Assembly: GCA_026713545.1 (NCBI GenBank) | Contig: JAPOOG010000109.1 | Span: 1 to 64,000, forward strand | Source of the DNA: Bryobacterales bacterium | GTDB taxonomy: Bacteria; Acidobacteriota; Terriglobia; Bryobacterales; UBA6623 | Reading direction: 5' to 3' | Length of the DNA stretch: 64,000 bases | Shown here: one piece after another, positions 29,966 through 39,773 of the stretch | Position numbering within the stretch: the first letter of the stretch is position 1 | Layout: the number at the start of each line of letters is the position of its first letter | The notes under the pieces: model-generated | The model's database searches: none | Told to the model about the DNA's origin: nothing | The model's input: the letters and a program-made list of their open reading frames with translations, nothing else | Made by a program: the position numbers and the translations under genes

Positions 29966-30113
29966 TTAACAGGTCGTTGCAAAGGCGTAAATCACAGCAA
30001 AACCGCCCCCGAATCCAAGATCGAGTGAGACTCCATCCCTCTCCCAATGGACGGATGCGCAGCGGAATGCGCCCGATTTCTGTTTTTCCCGGTGAGCCTT
30101 GCGGCGCCCGCCA
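29966..30113. repeat. Family-3 related copy
   Basis: GTTGCAAAGGCGTAAATC and TTTTTCCCGGTGAGCCTTGCGGCGCCCGCC resemble the 27245 copy (TTTTTCAGTGAGCTTTGCAGCCCCCGGCGCC). Confidence 0.45.
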
Positions 30114-30154
30114 TCGATCTATAATGGTGCGTTTGTGGTCGTTGAGGTGATTCC

Positions 30155-30925
30155 TTGTCAGAAGCTCTTTTTGATCTCACAGGCAAGATCGCGGTTGTCG
30201 TAGGCGGCACGACAGGTATCGGACAAGCAGTCGCGCTCGGTCTCGCTCGGTCGGGGGCGACGGTCGTCGCGAGCAGCCGGCGTGAAGACATGGTCCATTC
30301 CGTCGCAGAGGAACTGCAAGCACTGGGATCAAGAACACTGGCGATCACGTCAGACGTTCAAAACCGGGCCTCGCTTCAAAACCTGCGCGACCGCGTGGTC
30401 GCCCAGTTTGGCCGAGTGGATGTGGCCTTGGTCACGGCGGGAGTGCTCAAGAAAGAGCCGTCCGTTGAGGTGCCGGAAGAAGAATGGACCCGCATCATCG
30501 ACATCAACCTCAACGGGAGCTTCCGCGCCAACCAGATTTTCGGACGACAGATGATCAAGCAGGGCTCGGGGGTCATCATCAATACGGCCTCGATGACCAG
30601 CTTCGTGAGTTTCGCTCAGGTTTGCGCCTATAACTGCAGCAAGGCAGGTGTCAAGATGCTCACCGAGACGCTTGCCACGGAGTGGGCACCTCACGGCGTG
30701 CGTGTGAACGCGGTCGCTCCCGGCGTATTCCGAACGCCGATGAATACCAAGGTGCTCGATATTCCGGAGCGCATGGAAGCGATCATACGCCGTACGCCCA
30801 TGGGTCGGATCGGAACCCTCGATGAGATGGTCGGCACCGTGGTATTCCTGGCATCGGACGCAGCGAAATTCGTCACGGGTGTAACAATCCCCGTAGACGG
30901 GGGTTTTCTGGCGAAAGGAATCTGA
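30155..30925 (+). CDS. SDR family oxidoreductase
   Basis: GKIAVVVGGTTGIGQAVALGLA (TGxxxGxG-like), Y-x3-K (YNCSK), PVDGGFLAKGI end. TTG start. Confidence 0.93.
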   Translation: MSEALFDLTGKIAVVVGGTTGIGQAVALGLARSGATVVASSRREDMVHSVAEELQALGSRTLAITSDVQNRASLQNLRDRVVAQFGRVDVALVTAGVLKKEPSVEVPEEEWTRIIDINLNGSFRANQIFGRQMIKQGSGVIINTASMTSFVSFAQVCAYNCSKAGVKMLTETLATEWAPHGVRVNAVAPGVFRTPMNTKVLDIPERMEAIIRRTPMGRIGTLDEMVGTVVFLASDAAKFVTGVTIPVDGGFLAKGI

Positions 30926-31259
30926 CCTAGTCGTTGTTTGCCCCGGCCGGCAGGGCCGTAGGTAGGAGCAGATGCCCAGCCGTCGAGGCAATGTCGAACC
31001 CCTTATCCAGATCCAGCATGCTCGTGGCCCCAGTTTCCCTGTGGGCATGTTCGCAGGACGAACAGGCGCGATATGAACGGGGGCGTCCATCGCAAAAAGC
31101 GGTGCCGCGTGCGGCTCTCAGAGCAAGAGGGCATCCCATCTCCAGGCTGGTACATGGTAGGATTGTACTGGTAAGTGTGGGGAGTCCTGACCGTCCCAAG
31201 TCAGCCGTTTCCGTAACGGTTCCCTCCTCTAGTCGCCACAAGCCCCAGTCGAGGAAATA

Positions 31260-32021
31260 ATGATGCTATCGATCGCACTATGGTGCATCTTTGCGGCTTT
31301 CGTCATCGCACAGATCTCCAGCTTTTGCACAACGATCTACCTCCATCGAACGGTAACCCATGAAGGACTCAAGCTCCATCCGTTCGTTGCTTTTCTGATG
31401 CATCTGGAACTGGCGCTGGCGACCGGGATCAAGCCACGCGAGTGGGCCGCGGTGCATCGCAAACACCATCGTTTTTCCGACCAGGAAGGTGACCCGCACA
31501 GTCCCTACATCGAGGGGTTGTGGAAAGTGCTTTTTCTCAATGTCGTGATGTACAAACGAGAAATCAAGAACCAGGAAACGATCGAGACCTTCACACCCCA
31601 TTGGAAACAAGATCTGATCGACCGGATTCCCCTCATCGGCGACTTGGGGCCGGCGATCGGGATGATGGTTCTGGCCCTCTCATTCCCCTATTTCTTCAGT
31701 CTGAGTTGGTGGGCCGGCGGGTTGCTCGGAATTGCGACTTGGTTTCTCAACGCGGGCATATATATCTTCCTGAACGCCATGATCAACAGCGTTTGCCACA
31801 AGGTCGGCTACCGGAACTTCAAGCATCAAAAGGCGACGAACCTGCAATGGGTAGCGCTGCTCACAGCGGGCGAAGGCCTGCACAACAATCACCATGAGTT
31901 CCCGCGCTCGGCGACCATGAAGGCGACCCGGCGCGAGATCGATCCGGCTTGGCCGGTAATCCGGTTGCTGGAGAAGCTCGGACTTGCCGAGTACTCCCAG
32001 AAGACCTTGGCCCACTTGTAA
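31260..32021 (+). CDS. Acyl-CoA/fatty acid desaturase
   Basis: Three histidine boxes: HRTVTH, HRKHH, HNNHH; multi-pass membrane protein. Confidence 0.93.
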   Translation: MMLSIALWCIFAAFVIAQISSFCTTIYLHRTVTHEGLKLHPFVAFLMHLELALATGIKPREWAAVHRKHHRFSDQEGDPHSPYIEGLWKVLFLNVVMYKREIKNQETIETFTPHWKQDLIDRIPLIGDLGPAIGMMVLALSFPYFFSLSWWAGGLLGIATWFLNAGIYIFLNAMINSVCHKVGYRNFKHQKATNLQWVALLTAGEGLHNNHHEFPRSATMKATRREIDPAWPVIRLLEKLGLAEYSQKTLAHL

Positions 32022-32123
32022 GCCCTGCCGCTCCCAGCCGCTCGATAAGGCATCTTCAGAGCCGGTTGCAAGGGATAGGTTGCGATTCGGCGCCCCGAAG
32101 CTGACCGCTACAATCAACGCTCT

Positions 32124-34457
32124 ATGGCCAAGCGCCGGGGAAAAAGCGCCCGTCCGGAGCCGCCCCCGATATCGCCTCGCAAGAAATATCTCTTTACCGC
32201 TGTCGCGGTGGTCGGGTTCTTCGCTCTCCTGGAGTTGGGATTGGCGCTCGGCGGCGTGGAACCGCTGGCTGAGCAGAGCGACCCCTATGTGGGCTTCGCA
32301 TCAAGCATCCCTCTGTTCGTTGAGAACGAATCGGGCCGCAGTGGAGAGCTCGTAACTGCTCCGAACAAGGTGCGCTGGTTCAATCGCCAGCGTTTCATGA
32401 AAAGAAAGCCCACAAACACATACCGCATCTTCACGCTGGGCGGTTCGACTACATACGGCCGCCCTTACAACGATGAGGTTTCATTCAGCGGTTGGCTGCG
32501 CGAGATGCTCTTGGTGGCGGACATCTCGCGACATTGGGAAGTGATCAACGCCGGTGGGATCAGCTACGCCAGCTACCGTGCCGCGGTGGTCATGGAGGAG
32601 TTGATCGACTATGATCCGGATCTGTTCATCATCTACATGGGGCATAACGAATTTCTGGAACGGCGAACGTATCCGGAGAGGATCGAGACGCCTCGGGCAC
32701 TGACAGAGGCGGCGGGCTTGCTGAGCAAGACACGGATCTTCGCTGCTGGGCATCAACTGATACAGCGCATCCAAGGCAAACCAGCAGTTGTCGAGGACAA
32801 GCGGGGAGTTCTGGAATCGGAAGTGGATACCATCCTGGCAAGCAGCATCGGTCCCGGCGCGTATCGGCGAGACGACGAAGGCCGTCGCCAAACACTTGCG
32901 CATTTCCGATTCACTCTGCAGCGGATGATCGATCTCGCTCGTGTGGACGGCGCTGATGTTCTGCTGGTGACGCCTGCTTCGAATCTGAAAGACAGTCCTC
33001 CGTTCAAGAGCGAGCCACGGCCCGGGCTCTCCTTGGAAGAGCAGCGCCGCGCCCCTGGAATTTTCGAAAAAGCTCTGCAGGCGGCAGCCAGCAATCGCTG
33101 GGAGGATGCTGTAGATGCCTTCGATCAGGTAATCGCCGTCGACGACCGCTATGCCGGAGTCCATTTTCACCGTGGACGGGCGCTTTACGCATTGGAACGG
33201 TACTCCGAGGCCAAGCATGCATTCAAGAGGGCCCTGGAAGAAGACGTTTGCCCGCTGCGGGCGCTTCCGGAGATACGGAGGATCATCACAGACGCCGCGG
33301 CGGAAAACGACGTGCGAGTTGTCGACTACCAGGAGTTGACCGAACAGCAAGCAGAGCACGGCATCCCTGGTTCGGAGGAATTCCTTGACCACGTGCACCC
33401 GACGATCAGCGGTCATCGTCTGCTCGCAGTCGAGTTGCTCAAGGCGCTCGACGAGATGGGCATCGCTTCGCTCGCCGCAACCTGGAACGATCAGGCGCTG
33501 GAGCGGATTACCAAGCAGGTGGAAGGCCGTCTGGATGAGAAGGCTCACGGAGCCGCTTTACGAAATCTCGCTCGACTCTCTTCATGGCTGGGGCGGCTGG
33601 ACGAAGCGTCCCGAACACTTGCCAAGGCGGTGGAGTTGCTGGGCAATGACGTCGAAACAATGGATCTGATGGGCCAGAACGCCGCCGCGCGCAACGACCC
33701 CGAACAGGCAATCCGTCTGTATCGACGTGCTCTGGAGATCAACCCCGATTACCCGGATTCACGGCTGCATCTGGGCACGGAGCTTCTGAACCAAGGCGAT
33801 CCGGAGGAAGCTCTGGCGCACCTGCGGCGCGCTCTCGAGCTGGAGCCGAGCTCCGCCGAGGCCCACACGCAACTCGGAATCGCATTGGCGGCGACCGGGC
33901 ATCGAGACGAGGCAGTCAGCCATTATCGCCGTGCTCTCAAGCTGCGGCCGCGTTACGCCGTCGCGCATAACAACCTGGGGGCTGAACTGGGAGCTCGCAA
34001 CGACATCGATCTGGCCATCCGCCATCTCGAGGAAGCGATCGAGATCAGTCCCGACTACGTGGATGCGCGGGTGAATCTGGGATACATGCATTCCGCACAA
34101 GGAGACTATCGTGATGCGGTGAACCAATACACACGAGCGCTCGACCTCAAACCCGATTCGTTCGAAGCGCACTTCAATCTCGGCAACGCGCTCCACCGGA
34201 TGGGCGACACCAGTCGGGCCGTCGATTCGTTCCTACAAGCCTTGCGGATCGACCCCCTCTCCGCGCAGGGCCACTTCAACCTCGGTGTTGCGTTGATTGC
34301 TTCGAACCGCGGAAGAGAAGGCATGGAGCATATCCGAGAAGCCGCCCGTCTGGATTCCCGCCACCTGCAGCCACACGCGCAGTTCGAAAAAACGATCGAA
34401 GAAGCGGGAGCGGCCGCTGCAGAGAACTCCATGGAGGTCGAGGTCGGCGGCCCCTGA
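32124..34457 (+). CDS. SGNH/GDSL-like hydrolase with C-terminal tetratricopeptide repeats
   Basis: N-terminal TM; RIFTLGGSTTYGRPYND, FIIYMGHNEFLE, DHVHPTISGHRLLA; then about eight TPRs. Confidence 0.85.
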   Translation: MAKRRGKSARPEPPPISPRKKYLFTAVAVVGFFALLELGLALGGVEPLAEQSDPYVGFASSIPLFVENESGRSGELVTAPNKVRWFNRQRFMKRKPTNTYRIFTLGGSTTYGRPYNDEVSFSGWLREMLLVADISRHWEVINAGGISYASYRAAVVMEELIDYDPDLFIIYMGHNEFLERRTYPERIETPRALTEAAGLLSKTRIFAAGHQLIQRIQGKPAVVEDKRGVLESEVDTILASSIGPGAYRRDDEGRRQTLAHFRFTLQRMIDLARVDGADVLLVTPASNLKDSPPFKSEPRPGLSLEEQRRAPGIFEKALQAAASNRWEDAVDAFDQVIAVDDRYAGVHFHRGRALYALERYSEAKHAFKRALEEDVCPLRALPEIRRIITDAAAENDVRVVDYQELTEQQAEHGIPGSEEFLDHVHPTISGHRLLAVELLKALDEMGIASLAATWNDQALERITKQVEGRLDEKAHGAALRNLARLSSWLGRLDEASRTLAKAVELLGNDVETMDLMGQNAAARNDPEQAIRLYRRALEINPDYPDSRLHLGTELLNQGDPEEALAHLRRALELEPSSAEAHTQLGIALAATGHRDEAVSHYRRALKLRPRYAVAHNNLGAELGARNDIDLAIRHLEEAIEISPDYVDARVNLGYMHSAQGDYRDAVNQYTRALDLKPDSFEAHFNLGNALHRMGDTSRAVDSFLQALRIDPLSAQGHFNLGVALIASNRGREGMEHIREAARLDSRHLQPHAQFEKTIEEAGAAAAENSMEVEVGGP

Positions 34458-34602
34458 TCAGTCTGCGATCTGTTTCCCACAAAGAGCCCTTTTCAGCCAG
34501 CCCGTCACGGCTCATTCCAGGGCCTTCGCATTACAGGCTCCCAATCCGCGCCCAAATCACACGGGACGGTGATGAGCAAAACAAAAGTGTATTTCTCCTT
34601 TT

Positions 34603-34974
34603 TCAACTGCCGCTGTGCGTCCTAGCTGGCTTCGGGAGCGTTTCTGTAGGCGGCTCGGGCTGAACCTCTTGTTCAAGCCACTCCAGATAATTCTGTGAGC
34701 CACCGATAATGGGCAGCACGATCATCTCCGGCAGGTCATAGCTATGGAGCGTCTCGAGTGCATTGCGCACTTCGTCTATCAGATTGCCGGCAGTCTTGAT
34801 CATCAGAAGCAACTCGGCGTCGTTTTCGACCTTACCTTGCCAGCGGTAGTAGGAGAGCAGACCGGGAACCACATTCACACAGGCGGCCAGGCGGTTGTCG
34901 ATGAGGTTGCGTGCGATCGATTCGGCTTCAGTGATATTTCCGCAAGTGGTGTAGACGATGACTTTGTCGGTCAT
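34603..34974 (-). CDS. cutA: Divalent-cation tolerance protein CutA
   Basis: VIVYTTCGNITEAESIARNLIDNRLAACVNVVPGLLSYYRWQGKVENDAELLLMIKT...LHSYDLPEMIVLPI. Confidence 0.96.
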   Translation of the reverse strand: MTDKVIVYTTCGNITEAESIARNLIDNRLAACVNVVPGLLSYYRWQGKVENDAELLLMIKTAGNLIDEVRNALETLHSYDLPEMIVLPIIGGSQNYLEWLEQEVQPEPPTETLPKPARTHSGS

Positions 34975-35073
34975 GGATCGACTCCTTCAGAACAGAACGT
35001 AGACTCCGATCTTACTGAAACAGAGCAGCTTCGCGTGCTATCTTGGCTATAGTTCAGAGAGGTGTAGGAGAAG

Positions 35074-35364
35074 TTGCAACCAGGAAGAATACTCCGCTGG
35101 ATGTTCTGTGGCCTGCTGCTGCTGGGGGCCACAGGATTCTTTTGGCTGACCGGCCATGACGCGTTGGGCGAGTTGACCGACTCGTGGGAGAAAGAAAAAC
35201 AGATGGAGCAGGCGATCCGACGGCTCGAACTGGAGAACCAACAGCTCGAAGCAACCATCAAGGAGTTGGCGCCCGACGGCCAAGCTGTCGAGAGGATCGC
35301 TCGCGAGGATCTGGGCTGGGCCAAGCCCGGCGAGATCGTCGTCAAGATTCCCGAAAAAGAGTGA
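35074..35364 (+). CDS. FtsB/DivIC-like septum formation initiator protein
   Basis: One TM helix then a coiled coil (EKEKQMEQAIRRLELENQQLEATIKEL), and VERIAREDLGWAKPGEIVVKI. Confidence 0.85.
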   Translation: MQPGRILRWMFCGLLLLGATGFFWLTGHDALGELTDSWEKEKQMEQAIRRLELENQQLEATIKELAPDGQAVERIAREDLGWAKPGEIVVKIPEKE

Positions 35365-36135
35365 TTATCTGACCATGCCCCGAAGCGGGCTACTGGCCGA
35401 GGCGTAGGAGCGCATCGGCATGCGTCCGGCCTCGTAGGCGAGACGGCCAGCGTCAACGGCGAATTTCATCGCCAAGGCCATCTTTTCCGGCTCTTCGGCT
35501 TCTGCGATCGCGGTGTTCATGAGGACGCCGTCGGCGCCCAACTCCATCGCAACCGCGGCGTCGGAGGCGGTGCCCACCCCGGCATCGACGATAAGCGGGA
35601 CGCCGGTGATCATCTCGCGCAGGATGTGCAGGTTGTTGTGGTTCTGCACACCTAGTCCGGAACCGATGGGCGCAGCCAAGGGCATGATAGCGGCCGCTCC
35701 CACATCGATCAGTTTGCGCGCGTAGATCAGGTCGTCATTGGTGTACGGCAAGACGACAAACCCTTCTTTGACAAGAACCTCCGTAGCTTCGAGCAACCCT
35801 TGGTTATCGGGGAAAAGCGTCTTCTGGTCACCGATGACTTCAAGCTTGATCCAGTTGGAGAGACCGACCTCGCGTGCCAAGCGAGCCGTGCGTATCGCCT
35901 CGTCGGCGGTGTAGCAGCCGGCAGTGTTGGGAAGCAAGGAAATCCTGTCGCGGTCGATGTAGTCAAGCAAAGATTCTTTCGAGCGATCGGTCAGGTTGAC
36001 CCGTCGTACCGCTACGGTCACAAAATCGGTGCCGCTGAGCTCATGGCATCGAGCCATCTGCGCAAAGCTGCGATACTTCCCTGTCCCGACAATCAAACGA
36101 GACGAAAACTCTCTACCGGCGATCTTCAAGCCCAT
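35365..36135 (-). CDS. thiG: Thiazole synthase
   Basis: [92 protein letters not shown]. Confidence 0.97.
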   Translation of the reverse strand: MGLKIAGREFSSRLIVGTGKYRSFAQMARCHELSGTDFVTVAVRRVNLTDRSKESLLDYIDRDRISLLPNTAGCYTADEAIRTARLAREVGLSNWIKLEVIGDQKTLFPDNQGLLEATEVLVKEGFVVLPYTNDDLIYARKLIDVGAAAIMPLAAPIGSGLGVQNHNNLHILREMITGVPLIVDAGVGTASDAAVAMELGADGVLMNTAIAEAEEPEKMALAMKFAVDAGRLAYEAGRMPMRSYASASSPLRGMVR

Positions 36136-36285
36136 GCCCCGATTGTAGGTGTTGGCAGGAAGGGGCCGCAATGAACTCCGCCAGGAAGCTCAGAGGATCG
36201 GTTCCAGTCCGTGCGACTGCGCGACAGCGCCTTGCCTGACTGCTCTCTCACGCCCTTCGCCTACCGCCGGGACGAGAAAGGCAGC

Positions 36286-36858
36286 CTAACGGGAAGCTGT
36301 TGAGCGGTGCGCCTTTATTTCATCGAAGAAGTCGTCGAGGCTGATGCCACCCACAGTCCCGGCGGACTTGGCGGAACGGAGAAGTTGTTTCTGCCTGACA
36401 CCGACCACAGGGTGACGAAGGTGGTCGACGACCGTGGCGTTTTCGCTATTGTCGACGAAGAAAACCCCTTGCCAGAGGCCGATGGTGGGGCCGAAAACGG
36501 TGGATGTCTTGTCATTGAGAAAAAGCACGACACGGTCGTTCAACTGCAATTGCGGGAAGTCAACGATCGAGAGCCGCTTGCCGTCCATCTCGCCACCGAT
36601 CATGCGGAAGGTGTAGCGATGCCCGGCGAGGGAGTCGGGGCTGGAATGAGAAACGAGTATGGCGACATCGGAGTAGATGTGCCCCGTCTGCTTGTCGCGG
36701 AGAGGGCTGATCTCGACGATCCGGCCGGCGACCACGTGATGCGCCGTTTGGCAAAGCCGGGCAAAATCGACCGGCAGGACGGTAGAGGCCGCCAGCGGAG
36801 CGGCCGACGCAGCCACGAAAGCCAGGAAGGCGATGCCGCGAATGGAAATCGATGACAT
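36286..36858 (-). CDS. Secreted hypothetical protein
   Basis: Signal peptide MSSISIRGIAFLAFVAASAAPLAAS; adjacent to and possibly co-transcribed with the 36862-38610 protease-like gene. Confidence 0.65.
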   Translation of the reverse strand: MSSISIRGIAFLAFVAASAAPLAASTVLPVDFARLCQTAHHVVAGRIVEISPLRDKQTGHIYSDVAILVSHSSPDSLAGHRYTFRMIGGEMDGKRLSIVDFPQLQLNDRVVLFLNDKTSTVFGPTIGLWQGVFFVDNSENATVVDHLRHPVVGVRQKQLLRSAKSAGTVGGISLDDFFDEIKAHRSTASR

Positions 36859-36861
36859 GGC

Positions 36862-38610
36862 TCAGTTCACATAGATGAATCCGACATTGCTCCAAATCTC
36901 ACCGATACGAATTCGGATGCTCACGCGTCCGGAAACGCCTGCGGGGACTTCCACATTGCCCTGCGCCATCCCCAAGTAACCGGGGGCCGGCCCAAGGAAG
37001 TGTAGATTCGCCTCCTGCCCACCGATCTCGGCGGCGGAGATCGAAATGACCTGTGAGCGCGGTCTTAACGGTGCGGGCCGTCCTGCTGCCGGAGGTGTGG
37101 AAACGGTGCCCTGGCCCGTCAAGAAAACACTGACGATGCTACCGGACATCGCTGGATTCTCCGCCGAGTTGACGGTCGCATCCGGATTGAGGAGGAGCGC
37201 ATCATCATCGCCCACAAGAAACAGCTCTGGGGCAGCCGCGTCAATTCGTATGGAAACAGGCGCCGAATCACCAAACCCATTCCGCACCACAATGCCTCCC
37301 GGGCCGAGACTCGCACCCGGCGGAATCTGTCCGTTGATTTGTGTCGGTGAGGCGTAGAGAAGTGCTGCCGGCTCGTTATTCACGAGCACCCGGGCACCTC
37401 CCAGAGTGGTCGAAAGCGGCCAGGAAGCGGCCTGCTCGACCGATGTGGCCATGGAGCTGCCGAAGATGGTGAACAGCGAGCCGCCAGCCAGCCGGGACGA
37501 GCGCAAGTTCGCACTGTTGGTGATACCCGCTTCTGTCAGGAAGGGTAGATCCGTTCCCGGCGACTCCTGCGCAAGGACAACCAGTTGAATCGCAATGCTG
37601 ACGGGCTGCCCCTGATGGCCTTCTACGTTGACTCCCACCGTTGCCTGATACTCTCCCGGCGGCAGAGAGCTCGGATCGACGCTGATTTCCATCTCACCGT
37701 CGCCGGGGAAATCACCCTTTTCCGGAATGGCCCGGAGCCAATCGTCGGCATTGACGTCAGCCGGAGTCGTGATCGTCCGCTCCCATTTTGTTCCTCCCGG
37801 TCCGAAGATCGAAACCGTCTGCGGGAATGGGGGAAGGCCGCCTTGCTCCGCATCAAAACGCAGCGCGTGGTCCCGGTCGAAGATACGCGCGGCTGGAGCA
37901 TCGCCAGCGGGATACAGAAAGCGGACACCTTCACGCTCGGCGCGAAAGAGTTCTCTCTTGATCTCGCCGACATCGATGACGGCACCCATGACCGTCGGGC
38001 CGACGACGCAGTTGTCGTTGTGATCCAGCCCAAGCGCGTGTCCCAACTCGTGGACCAGCACCGTTTCAAAGTCGATCTGTTCGACTCGCGGATGGGGGCT
38101 GATCGGCAACGTCGGGTTGAAGAAAATATCTGCGTCCGCAATACCTCCGGCGGCAACGTCGTCGACAACCAACGTCACCGCAATGACGGCATTGTGCTCG
38201 GGCGTCTCGGAGAAAAAGGCAGGCACGGAAGATCCGGGTTGCTCGGGCAGCGGATCGGGACAAGCGAACAGTCCGCCGCACGATGCGATCGTGACTAGCC
38301 CGTCCTCGAAATCAGCAAATCTGGCGCTGAGCCCGTGATTTTCAAACGTCCAGTCCGCCCCACTGATCCCATTCCAACGCTCGATGCCGCTGTCGATCGA
38401 CGGAATCCAGACGTTCTCCGTCGTCAGGAATCGGCCATCGAATCGTTCATTGAAGTTGACGCCGAGCTTGCCTTCCGCCTTGGGGCCGATTTCGTTGGGT
38501 AAGCCGATAATCGAAAAGCCACCTGGTTTACAGGCCTCGACGGAAGATTGCGCCGACGATGCAGCAGCAATCAGAAGCAGGCCCAGACCGATAGCAGCGA
38601 TGCTTCGCAT
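36862..38610 (-). CDS. Secreted matrixin-like zinc metalloprotease fused to a Solibacter-type C-terminal domain (TIGR03437-like)
   Basis: HELGHALGLDHND (HExxHxxGxxH), then GGSLFTIFGSSMA...LGGARVLVNNEPAALLYASPTQINGQIP...PGYLGMAQGNVEVPAGVSG. Confidence 0.85.
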   Translation of the reverse strand: MRSIAAIGLGLLLIAAASSAQSSVEACKPGGFSIIGLPNEIGPKAEGKLGVNFNERFDGRFLTTENVWIPSIDSGIERWNGISGADWTFENHGLSARFADFEDGLVTIASCGGLFACPDPLPEQPGSSVPAFFSETPEHNAVIAVTLVVDDVAAGGIADADIFFNPTLPISPHPRVEQIDFETVLVHELGHALGLDHNDNCVVGPTVMGAVIDVGEIKRELFRAEREGVRFLYPAGDAPAARIFDRDHALRFDAEQGGLPPFPQTVSIFGPGGTKWERTITTPADVNADDWLRAIPEKGDFPGDGEMEISVDPSSLPPGEYQATVGVNVEGHQGQPVSIAIQLVVLAQESPGTDLPFLTEAGITNSANLRSSRLAGGSLFTIFGSSMATSVEQAASWPLSTTLGGARVLVNNEPAALLYASPTQINGQIPPGASLGPGGIVVRNGFGDSAPVSIRIDAAAPELFLVGDDDALLLNPDATVNSAENPAMSGSIVSVFLTGQGTVSTPPAAGRPAPLRPRSQVISISAAEIGGQEANLHFLGPAPGYLGMAQGNVEVPAGVSGRVSIRIRIGEIWSNVGFIYVN

Positions 38611-38860
38611 GATAAGGGGCGCTTTCAGGTCGGGCGGCCGCCGCAAGGGGCCTGATCCCACCCAATGTGATCATACCCGGAACCATATGCGCGAGACTCT
38701 CGGGTTTCACTTCAGAAAACGCCCGAATTACGCCCTGCTGAGAGTCCGGCCTTGTTCCCCCTTTATTATTCCATGGGAACTTTCCCCCCGGGAGAGCGTG
38801 TTCCGGAGCACACATTGCCGGCTGCTGACAGCCGTCTGGCAAACCTTGACCTGGCTTTGG

Positions 38861-39718
38861 TCAACCCGAGGAGACTGTATTCTTGAGGATGCCGATCCCG
38901 TCGATCTCTACTTCCACCACATCACCAGCCTTCATGGGACTCGTGCTACCCGGTGTGCCGGTGTAGATTACGTCCCCGGGCGACAGAGTGACGAAGTGGC
39001 TGACATGGCTGACGATCTGAGCCGGTCCGAAGAGCAGATCGCTGACCAACTGTGACTGCTTGACTTGGCCGTTGAGCCGGAGCTGAATGCGGGCCTTGTC
39101 GTAATCGAAGGCGGTCGCGATAGACGGCCCGAGCGGACCGAACGTATCAGCGCCCTTGGCTCGCCACCACTGCACATCCTTCTGGTCCCCTTTGGTGCCG
39201 TTCTGCCAGTTGCGGTCGGAGACATCGTTTCCGCAGGTGTAACCGAAGATGTGGTTTGCCGCGTTCTCGACCGAGACGGACTTCGCCTCTCTGCCGATCA
39301 CGATGACCAGCTCGGCTTCGTAATGAACGTCTTTGGCGCCGGCGGGGATGACGATTTCTCCCCCTGGGTCAAGCAGCGCTGAAGGAGGCTTGTAGAAAAT
39401 TTCCGGCGTCTCCGGCGGTATCCGTTCACCCAAGTGGCTCTTGTAGTTGAGCCCGACACACAAGACCTTCGGCGGATCACAGGGATAGAGAAGTTTCACG
39501 TCACCGAGGTCGACAGGGTCTCCGCTCGGCGCACGGTCCCCGAAGAGGTCGCCTCCAATCGGCTGAATGGAGTCGCCGTCGAGAATACCGTAGGAGGTCG
39601 CACCTCCTTGCTCGAAACGCACGTAATGGGTCGCTGAACCCGAACCCGAGCCTGACTGAGCCATTGCTGCACCTCCCGCTGCTAAAGCGGCAAAAAATGT
39701 TCTACGCGTTGTATGCAC
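38861..39718 (-). CDS. Fumarylacetoacetate hydrolase family protein with Tat-type signal
   Basis: MHTTRRTFFAALAAGGAAMA; KVLCVGLNYKSHLGERIPPETPEIFYKPPSALLDPGGEIVIP; GDVIYTGTPGSTSPMKAGDVVEVEIDGIGIL. Confidence 0.92.
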   Translation of the reverse strand: MHTTRRTFFAALAAGGAAMAQSGSGSGSATHYVRFEQGGATSYGILDGDSIQPIGGDLFGDRAPSGDPVDLGDVKLLYPCDPPKVLCVGLNYKSHLGERIPPETPEIFYKPPSALLDPGGEIVIPAGAKDVHYEAELVIVIGREAKSVSVENAANHIFGYTCGNDVSDRNWQNGTKGDQKDVQWWRAKGADTFGPLGPSIATAFDYDKARIQLRLNGQVKQSQLVSDLLFGPAQIVSHVSHFVTLSPGDVIYTGTPGSTSPMKAGDVVEVEIDGIGILKNTVSSG

Positions 39719-39773
39719 AGGAATCCATTGTCTAAAAAGTCGGCTGATACAGCAGAAGTTCCACAGCAGCCAT

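Noticed and set aside
30927-31260. ORFs in both directions between the SDR and desaturase genes
   Set aside because: No domain-like sequence, both strands open, no convincing ribosome site; treated as intergenic.
32481-33548. 355-aa minus-strand ORF opposite the SGNH-TPR gene
   Set aside because: Antisense shadow ORF with no recognisable motif.
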